From: Planctomycetota bacterium
Lineage (GTDB): Bacteria; Planctomycetota; SZUA-567
DNA length: 39,647 nt
Direction of reading: 5' to 3'
Assembly (NCBI GenBank): GCA_020060765.1
Contig: JAGUZQ010000059.1
Span: 1 to 39,647 of the forward strand
Both the position numbers and the translations under genes were made by a program. Below are positions 34,006 through 39,647 of this stretch, piece after piece; the first letter of the stretch is position 1; each line of letters opens with the position of its first letter. The notes under the pieces were generated by a model, which was given only the letters and a program-made list of their open reading frames with translations, was not told where the DNA came from and did not search any database.

Positions 34006-34709
34006 CTGTTCAAATCAAGACGCGGCGAAGCTTCACACTAGTGGAGTTGCTGGTCTGCATCGGCATTATCAGTATTTTAGCCGCCATGCTGATGCCGACC
34101 TTGGCCAATGTGAAGAAGCAGGCGCAAAAGACCCAGTGCGCCAGCCAACTGCGCCAGTGCGGTCTGGCGATGTCTCTCTATGCCGACGACTGGACAGGCT
34201 ATTATCCACATGCTTACCTGTATCCATATTTCGGGGTGGAGTATCGCTGGGCGGGATTATTGGTCAGACAGAAATACATTGATCGTATGCAGGAGGTGGC
34301 TTGCTGTCCCACCGATTTTTCCTTGAGCCGGGGGTTTATTACCAATTTCAACACGAGTACTCTCGGGCCGCAGGCCGTTACCTATGGGTTTCGAGCCTAT
34401 CTGGGAGGAAGTGCAATCTGGTCCTGGGTGCGCCGGGAAAAACTCGCACAGCCATCTGCAACCGTGGTTTTGCTAGACGCGACTTATTATGCCACCTGGA
34501 ACAGCTACAACAATTGGGTTCATACCAGCTATACCAGCAAGAACGCACTGCCGACCAGCATTACCGACCGTGCCGCGCACTTCAGACATTTGGGTCAGGC
34601 CAACGCGTGGTTTGTGGACAATCACGTCAAGGGGCTGGACGTCATGGGTTTGGCGCAATACGGCATTACCGGCGGCTGGAGCGCCGATTATTCACCTTGC
34701 GGTTATTGA
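34002..34709 (+). CDS. Pseudopilin, translationally coupled to the GH123-like gene
   Basis: A 235-aa prepilin-like protein. The leader MTVQIKTRRS precedes [20 protein letters not shown]; the residue before the predicted cut is Ser, not Gly. The C-terminal region has HLGQANAWFVDNHV, the H-x9-D-x-H-V motif common to all four pilin-like proteins here. The open frame extends far upstream, but the ATG at 34002 overlaps the preceding stop as ATGA, with GGGAGGA as ribosome site, so this start is clear. The tight coupling to a secreted glycosidase suggests the two are made in fixed ratio. Likely a minor pilus or type II secretion pseudopilin; its role in glycan handling is inferred from context. Confidence 0.85.
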   Translation: MTVQIKTRRSFTLVELLVCIGIISILAAMLMPTLANVKKQAQKTQCASQLRQCGLAMSLYADDWTGYYPHAYLYPYFGVEYRWAGLLVRQKYIDRMQEVACCPTDFSLSRGFITNFNTSTLGPQAVTYGFRAYLGGSAIWSWVRREKLAQPSATVVLLDATYYATWNSYNNWVHTSYTSKNALPTSITDRAAHFRHLGQANAWFVDNHVKGLDVMGLAQYGITGGWSADYSPCGY

Positions 34710-34732
34710 CGAGATAAAGGAAGGACGCACGC

Positions 34733-35560
34733 ATGAAGCGAATCAAGACCGTCTGGCTGCCTGAAACAGACCCTCGCCGGGAATTCAAACTCAATGCCTT
34801 GGAATGGCTGGGCGCTACGGCCGTATTCGCCACCGAGCAGCTGGCTCAAGCCGATCTCTGGGATTTGACCGGCCTTTCGGCAATTGAAAACTTTCCGAAA
34901 GGTATGCCGGATGAACTGCTGCACCGCCCAGGACAACTTGTTGCGGGAGAAGTCGCCACAGAAAACAGGGCGATTTACTGGCCGCTACGTTATTGGGGTG
35001 TGGTCGAGAAGATTCGCGGCCTACTCAAACAAAATGCGGGCGGAGAGCTTACTTCCCTGCGCCTTTTCTGGAGCGAACCGACAGGCGCGGCGGGCGAATA
35101 CCTGGCCGCGCGGCTGCTGGACTTTTTAGATTTGGCCGAATTTCTGGCCGCTTCGCCGCTCAAGACCTTGCAGGCCGAAGCCACCAGTCCTACCGGTGGC
35201 TATTACCTTCTGGGGATGCACGAGAACGAAGTGGCGCTGGAAGTCGAGTTCAATTGCCTGTTGCCGACGACGTTAGAACCAATGCGGTTTCTCAAAGCCA
35301 ATTGCACTCGCGGTATTTTCACCAACCAGCCCGTGGTGGGGCACCACAACGTTGAAGGTTCTCTTTGGGCTGACGCATCCGGAGTCCGTCACCTTCTTTG
35401 CGAAGGTTTGGGCTGGTCCGGCACCGACGAGATCGAAAATCTCTATCTACGCCAGTTGCAGGCGCTGGATGAGGAAAAACTGGAGACTTCGCCTGCAGCA
35501 GCGCGCAGACTGATCGATCTGTTGAAACAAACTCTGCCCAACTTGGAGGCGATTCGATGA
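34733..35560 (+). CDS. Truncated Gfo/Idh/MocA-like protein of unknown function
   Basis: A 275-aa protein. From about residue 80 onward it follows the layout of an oxidoreductase C-terminal domain: PLRYWGVVEKIRGLLKQNAG, then GELTSLRLFWSEP, LLDFLDLAEFLAASPLKTL, and a final strand region ending NVEGSLWADASG. The N-terminal 75 residues are too short for a normal Rossmann fold and lack a glycine-rich loop and an EKP motif, so it probably cannot bind NAD(P) in the usual way. AAGGAAGGA precedes the ATG. It overlaps the next gene, a full-length member of the family, by 4 bp, so the two may form a heteromer. No function can be named; the family link is by pattern only. Confidence 0.55.
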   Translation: MKRIKTVWLPETDPRREFKLNALEWLGATAVFATEQLAQADLWDLTGLSAIENFPKGMPDELLHRPGQLVAGEVATENRAIYWPLRYWGVVEKIRGLLKQNAGGELTSLRLFWSEPTGAAGEYLAARLLDFLDLAEFLAASPLKTLQAEATSPTGGYYLLGMHENEVALEVEFNCLLPTTLEPMRFLKANCTRGIFTNQPVVGHHNVEGSLWADASGVRHLLCEGLGWSGTDEIENLYLRQLQALDEEKLETSPAAARRLIDLLKQTLPNLEAIR

Positions 35561-36654
35561 AACCGGTATCATTACTTATAGCCGGCGCAGCTAATCCACA
35601 TGTGCGCAATTATTATTCGCAGCTTATGAAAATGCCCGAAATCGAAGTGCTGGGCGTAGCTGACACCGATCTTGACCGGCGGCTCTGGGCGCGAGAAGCG
35701 TTCCGGGATTATCGCCGCGAGGTCGCTCTATTCGAAGACTGGCACCAACTTCTTGACGCATTTCCCCACGCCGAAGCCGTGATGGTCGGCACGGATAACG
35801 CCTACCACTACGAAGTAATGATGGAGGTCATCCGCCGTCGCAAACACATCTACAGCATGAAAGTCATTTCCATGGACGAGGCTCAGGCCGAGGAGGTTAC
35901 GACTGAATGCCACCGCCAGGGACTGGTGATGCAGGTTGAGTTAGAGCTGCACTTCGCTCCGCAATATCGACAGATGCGAGAAGCGCTGCGCGCTGGCAAA
36001 TTGGGTGAACTGGTTTCCATTTACATCACCAATGTGTCGCAGTGCCCTTGCCCTTATTTTCCTAACTGGTGCGATCCTTTTCTTTCCTATGGCGCTCGCG
36101 TACCGCTCAAGCCCGGCTCACGCCTGTTCCGTGGCGGCGCACTGACTGATCATCCGCATCCCTTCGATCTTTGCCACTGGCTGACCGGACGCGAGATCGT
36201 CAGCCTGCAGGCGGTTTCCAGCCGCAACCAGCGCGAATGGATCGAGGTCGAAGACCATATCGCGATCATGGGCGAATTGGAGGGCGGAGCAAAGTTCTTC
36301 ATCAATCCGTCCTACTCCAATCTGGAGGAAAACGTGCCCACCAGGCGGCTGTACTGGCCAAAGTCGCTGGAAGTTAACGTCAAGATCACTGGAACGCAGG
36401 GCTACTTGGCGGCGGATTATTTCGACAAACCCGTTTTTGTAGTAGGCAGCAATTACGTTTCGCCCAACCGATTGATCGTAGATGGCGCGCCGAAGGTGGG
36501 AGGCGCTTATCATGGTCTGCTCTATTCGTTCATCAACGCCGTGCGCGGCAAGGGTGAAGTCGAAACCGGCGGCAAGGAAGGATTGCGCGCCATCCGAGCC
36601 ATGAATGCAGCCTATGAAGCGGTCGCCTCCGGCGGAAAGATCCGCTTGCGTTGA
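35557..36654 (+). CDS. Gfo/Idh/MocA-family oxidoreductase with altered EKP motif
   Basis: A 365-aa protein with an N-terminal Rossmann-like fold (SLLIAGAANPHVRNYY) and a C-terminal alpha/beta domain with LGELVSIYITNV and TDHPHPFDLCHWLTG, the His/Asp substrate-site region. The usual EKP motif is replaced by SMKVIS; the lysine (102) is kept but Glu and Pro are not. The glycine loop is also unusual (AGAANPH). It may still bind NAD(P), but the chemistry could differ from standard members. It is the last gene of the regulator-led operon; its start overlaps the truncated relative by 4 bp. The 115 bp after its stop, up to the convergent GH36 gene, hold no recognisable feature. Confidence 0.78.
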   Translation: MKPVSLLIAGAANPHVRNYYSQLMKMPEIEVLGVADTDLDRRLWAREAFRDYRREVALFEDWHQLLDAFPHAEAVMVGTDNAYHYEVMMEVIRRRKHIYSMKVISMDEAQAEEVTTECHRQGLVMQVELELHFAPQYRQMREALRAGKLGELVSIYITNVSQCPCPYFPNWCDPFLSYGARVPLKPGSRLFRGGALTDHPHPFDLCHWLTGREIVSLQAVSSRNQREWIEVEDHIAIMGELEGGAKFFINPSYSNLEENVPTRRLYWPKSLEVNVKITGTQGYLAADYFDKPVFVVGSNYVSPNRLIVDGAPKVGGAYHGLLYSFINAVRGKGEVETGGKEGLRAIRAMNAAYEAVASGGKIRLR

Positions 36655-36769
36655 GCCCAACGCAAGATACTGCATTTTCACCCGCTAGAAAGGTGCGTCT
36701 TGCACGGCACACGTGAAACAATACATCTGATTTTCTTGTTTTCTATGATAGCTTTGAACGAATCAGGCA

Positions 36770-38791
36770 CTATTTCCGTTCCTCGAAGCGGTAAAGCCTG
36801 AACCCGAACGATTCGGCGATTTCCGTACCAAAGGATGATCCCTCGGCGACAAAAGCTTCGGACTGGTCGAAAACGTTTGAAAACGCGAATTTCCCATTCA
36901 GCAGGCTGACGGCAAATTTCGCTGTCGCTTCGTCGCTGCCGTTCCGGTATACGATCACGTAACCGCGCCGTCCGGCCTCGCCGTCGTCCCGGAAGGAAAT
37001 GAAGCCGGACCAGTTGCCCTTCCGCGGACGTTCGCCGATAACGCAGATCATCCCCGCCATGATTTCCTGCTTCACCGTATTGAAGGTTTTCATGAAGGCG
37101 GCGACCCGCGCGGATTTTTCAGGCGTGAGTTCGGCCAGGGCTCCCCAGTACAGCATGTTGGCGAAACACGCGGTGGCGAGCACGTACTCGACCGGATAAT
37201 CGTCGATCTGCGGCATGACTTCAAGCTCGATCTTCTGCGGATGAACGTATTTCGCCGCTTCCCAGAGATTGCCGAGACTGACCCAGGGATGATAGTAACG
37301 GTAATCGTCTATGCCGCGTCCCCGGTTTTCGAGAAATAAACGGCCGAAATCCTGGGCGAAGTCGAACGAAGGCCGGTTGGCGCGGGTGATATCCATCGAA
37401 ACCATCAAATCGGGAATCTCGGCCTTCAACTCCTCCAGTAACCGCCGGTACATCTCGTAATGGATGTTCTGGTCGCCCAGCAGCGTGTCAAACACGTGCA
37501 GTTGATAGAGGTCGAGCTTGAAGCGGCTGATCCGGTACTGCCGGTAAAAGCCCACGATTTTATCCTTGATGTGGGCGTAGTAGCCGGGGTTGCAGATATC
37601 CATCGCGTAGTAGCCGCGCACTCCCTCGGAACTCTTGAATTCTACTGGCGTGAAGTTATACGGAGCGCGCGCCATCCAGTTCCACGGGTTCCGCTCGACA
37701 TTGCAGTCGTATTTTTCCGCGCCGTCCCATACCGCGGCCTGAGGATCGCGGCTGTCCAGGCCGAAGGGATTCATCCACAATCCGACCCGGACCCCACACT
37801 CTTCCGCCTTTTCCTGCAGCCGGTCGAAGCGCGAGGGAAATTTCCCGGCGTCGATCTCGCCCATGAAAGTCTCGAACCATCCGTCGTCGATAAAAACGGT
37901 CTGCAGGCCGATCTTTTCTGCGCGCTTGATTTCCCCGAGGATTTTCTCCTCCGTCACGTCCAGATGAAAAGCAGGCCACGAATTCGACAAAAATTCAACC
38001 TCTTCCCGGCAATCCATCCGATAACGAGCCTTCTGGTAGCGCTTGATCCCCAGCAAGGTTCCGGAGTCCTCGATCAGCCCCACGACAATGCCGTTGGCGC
38101 GGCGCTCCTCGCCGGGATGAATCTTGTCGAACCCGAGTCCGGCGACGGAAAGGGAAGCGCCATCCCCGCTATAGATAAAATCGTACTCCCCTTTGATCGG
38201 CTGGTTGTCGGGGCTGGGTCCCTCCTTGTAAAAGAAAAGTCCGTCGTCTCCCCGGTGACGGATGAAAAACGAGCCGCGATTTTTATATTCCGCCTCCTTC
38301 TCGAACAGGCGGAAGTTGGACTGGTCGGTGCAGCAGAAGTAATCCATGCAGTACGCCGCCCCCTCCGCGCCGAACGAGAATTGAAGCAGGTCGGAATAAT
38401 ACATTCCCGCCAGCGGGACATCGGAGGAAAAAGTGTCGTAAATGCGCACCGCGCCCGCGTCATCATAAATGAAAATATGGCGGGTTATCGACAATTCGCC
38501 GGCGGCGTGGGTAACGGCAAGCCGAACCATGGCCGCCTGCCCGGCGTTCTGGTAGCGGTCGGCGATTTTTTCGATTGTCACAGCCCCCACCACAAGGGCG
38601 CCTTTCCCGGCGAGGTCAACCGCCTGCCGGTCGAAAGTGATTTGCTGGTTCCGTTGGCCTCCGTATTCCACCCTGCTTCGGACATCGGTGAAGGATTCGA
38701 TCCGGAAGCAATTATCGAGATTTATCGTGACGGCGATACGGCTGTTGCGAAGAAGCAGGCTCTTATCCTGGCGTGTAATGCTGGCGCTCAT
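36770..38791 (-). CDS. GH36-like alpha-galactosidase family protein
   Basis: A 673-aa clan GH-D enzyme. The N-terminal 260 residues form a beta-sandwich; the barrel starts near 275 and contains FIDDGWFE (300-307), VGLWMNPFG, and RFKLDLYQLH, where Asp427 is the probable nucleophile. The acid/base is probably Asp477 or Asp481 in the region RPSFDFAQDFGRLF, since the usual CSGGGGRFD motif is not kept. This departure suggests a divergent subfamily, and alpha-galactosidase activity itself is not assured. GGAAGG precedes the ATG. There is no signal peptide, so it is cytoplasmic. It stands alone on the minus strand, converging on the oxidoreductase operon. Confidence 0.8.
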   Translation of the reverse strand: MSASITRQDKSLLLRNSRIAVTINLDNCFRIESFTDVRSRVEYGGQRNQQITFDRQAVDLAGKGALVVGAVTIEKIADRYQNAGQAAMVRLAVTHAAGELSITRHIFIYDDAGAVRIYDTFSSDVPLAGMYYSDLLQFSFGAEGAAYCMDYFCCTDQSNFRLFEKEAEYKNRGSFFIRHRGDDGLFFYKEGPSPDNQPIKGEYDFIYSGDGASLSVAGLGFDKIHPGEERRANGIVVGLIEDSGTLLGIKRYQKARYRMDCREEVEFLSNSWPAFHLDVTEEKILGEIKRAEKIGLQTVFIDDGWFETFMGEIDAGKFPSRFDRLQEKAEECGVRVGLWMNPFGLDSRDPQAAVWDGAEKYDCNVERNPWNWMARAPYNFTPVEFKSSEGVRGYYAMDICNPGYYAHIKDKIVGFYRQYRISRFKLDLYQLHVFDTLLGDQNIHYEMYRRLLEELKAEIPDLMVSMDITRANRPSFDFAQDFGRLFLENRGRGIDDYRYYHPWVSLGNLWEAAKYVHPQKIELEVMPQIDDYPVEYVLATACFANMLYWGALAELTPEKSARVAAFMKTFNTVKQEIMAGMICVIGERPRKGNWSGFISFRDDGEAGRRGYVIVYRNGSDEATAKFAVSLLNGKFAFSNVFDQSEAFVAEGSSFGTEIAESFGFRLYRFEERK

Positions 38792-38912
38792 GTTTTCCCT
38801 TCCGTTCAGGTTCGATCAACCGATATCTCAATCCAATTCGAACACCACTCCCATCGCCTTCGTGCGATCCTCCGCAATTATGCGTATATGTCAGATAAGT
38901 CTTGACTGAGCC

Positions 38913-39348
38913 TTACCTAACTTTTTGTCCCAGCTCAACAGGTCGCATTTCGTTAAATCTATGAGCTTTGAGCTCATCAGCTGACAATACTCGAGGATAT
39001 ATTGCTAGTTCGCCAATCTCGTATGAAATTGAACCAACGCCCAAATTGGCGCTGCCAAGTTTAAGTTTTCGCAAGGGTTGGCGTTGTTTGCGGGATAGTA
39101 CTCACCCATATAGTCTTTGTCGGCATTAAGTTTGCCATCAATGTAAATCATTACTCGCTTGCCGTCCCACACAACACAAGCGGCATGCTGCCAAACGTTA
39201 TCTAAAACATGGTCGCTTTGCAATGAAAAACCCCCTTCTGAAGTGGTTGATGATTTCATCTCCATCCGTCACTTCAAACGTATTTAGCGTCTGGATCTTC
39301 GGTTTTTATTGCCTCATAAGCGGCATTGGGCAAACAAATTTCGCTCAT
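38913..39348 (-). pseudogene. Broken gene with glycosidase-like and LamG-like pieces
   Basis: Three pieces in shifting frames read as one decayed protein. First, NAAYEAIKTEDPDAKYV (from 39348) resembles the AYxAIKxxDPDAKV stretch common in cellulase-like barrels, and then stops. Next, 39005-39265 encodes a LamG core (NVWQHAACVVWDGKRVMIYI, then DGKLNADKD). After a frameshift near 39065 comes the usual LamG ending GELAIYPRVLSADELKAH, with the stop at 38913-38915. Intact LamG proteins keep these two parts in one frame. It is certainly non-functional as it stands. Nothing recognisable lies between it and the GH36 gene (38792-38912). Confidence 0.55.
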
Positions 39349-39458
39349 GCGGTTTTGTCTCATATCTCAGTCAACAAAAGTCCGCCTCCTGAGCCCTGAA
39401 TTCAACAATAAACGATAGAAAATCCGTAAGCGTTCACCGGTTTAAAATTAGTAAGCGT

Positions 39459-39647
39459 TCAGTCGATAATGGAAGGGATGGGTAGGTTTTGATGGATATT
39501 GTTGCAGGCTTCGCGGAAAAAGTCGATCACGCTCTTGCCATTCAGGCGGCAGGTCGCGTTCGTCGTCAGCGTCCTTTCCACATACCGCGCCCCTGCGTGC
39601 CGAAACTTCCCTTGCGCCAAAGCACACCGGGGCGGATATGCCTCTCG
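39459..39647 (-). mobile_element. 3' end of an IS66-type transposase gene, cut by the window edge
   Basis: The minus strand reads VERTLTTNATCRLNGKSV and then IDFFREACNN to a stop at 39459-39461. This matches the C-terminus of IS66-family transposases (RFVERILTTVATC..Q.RNVLDFL...C). Just upstream, RHIRPGVLWRKGSFGTQ also matches the family but in another frame, so a small deletion has probably broken the gene at about 39580-39590. Only about 60 codons are inside the window, so the state of the rest is unknown. Downstream, 39349-39458 shows no feature apart from two GTAAGCGTTCA repeats (39426 and 39451), which might lie near the element's end. Confidence 0.6.

Noticed and set aside
37460..38905. 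A 481-codon plus-strand frame opposite the GH36 gene
   Set aside because: The GH36 protein on the other strand has clear catalytic motifs; this frame has none.

Overview
The window looks like a piece of a Lentisphaerota (Victivallales-like) or closely related PVC-group chromosome. The evidence is four pseudopilins with the FTLVELL...SIL...LLP.L signature and a C-terminal H-x9-D-x-H-V motif, several very large secreted proteins built from lectin-like domains, many glycosidases, and LacI/GntR-type sugar regulators. This is inference from gene style; no rRNA, tRNA or other marker gene is present to prove it.

Layout. (1) 1-8.4 kb, minus strand, read right to left: a fused AbiEi-like/prepilin protein, a 1175-aa secreted multi-CBM putative glycosidase, a GHL10-like TIM barrel, a UroD-type methyltransferase-like protein, and a GH29 alpha-L-fucosidase that runs off the left edge. 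(2) 8.4-9.13 kb: a divergent intergenic region with a decayed serine-recombinase tail. (3) 9.13-19.1 kb, plus strand: a second AbiEi/prepilin fusion, a Gfo/Idh/MocA oxidoreductase, a 1578-aa secreted protein with a LamG-like start, a trace of a pilin gene, and a GH31 glycosidase. The segment 10.7-16.7 kb is clearly GC-richer than its surroundings. (4) 19.1-19.9 kb: gene debris, including a second recombinase tail. (5) 19.9-27.7 kb, plus: a GntR/LacI-type regulator, a secreted discoidin-domain protein, a pseudopilin, and a 1458-aa secreted malectin-domain protein. (6) 27.7-29.4 kb: a strong hairpin, a MITE-like palindromic element inserted at the stop codon of gdhA, and gdhA itself (minus), the only ordinary housekeeping gene. 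(7) 29.4-36.7 kb: a regulator followed by an operon of a GH123/DUF4091-like enzyme, a pseudopilin, a truncated oxidoreductase-like protein and an oxidoreductase. (8) 36.8-39.6 kb, minus: a GH36-like alpha-galactosidase, a broken GH/LamG gene, and the 3' end of an IS66-type transposase.

How it works together. The window is a chain of four polysaccharide-use operons. Large proteins with signal peptides would act outside the cytoplasm; GH29, GH31 and GH36 lack signal peptides and would finish oligosaccharides inside; oxidoreductases would process the released sugars. No sugar transporter gene is present. Each operon has one DNA-binding-type protein and one pseudopilin. In the two central divergent operons these two parts are one polypeptide: an AbiEi-like winged-helix module of about 255 residues sits exactly where a prepilin leader peptide would be. 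This is the most unusual thing in the window. It suggests a membrane-tethered regulator that prepilin peptidase could release, or a selfish module that has captured pilin genes.
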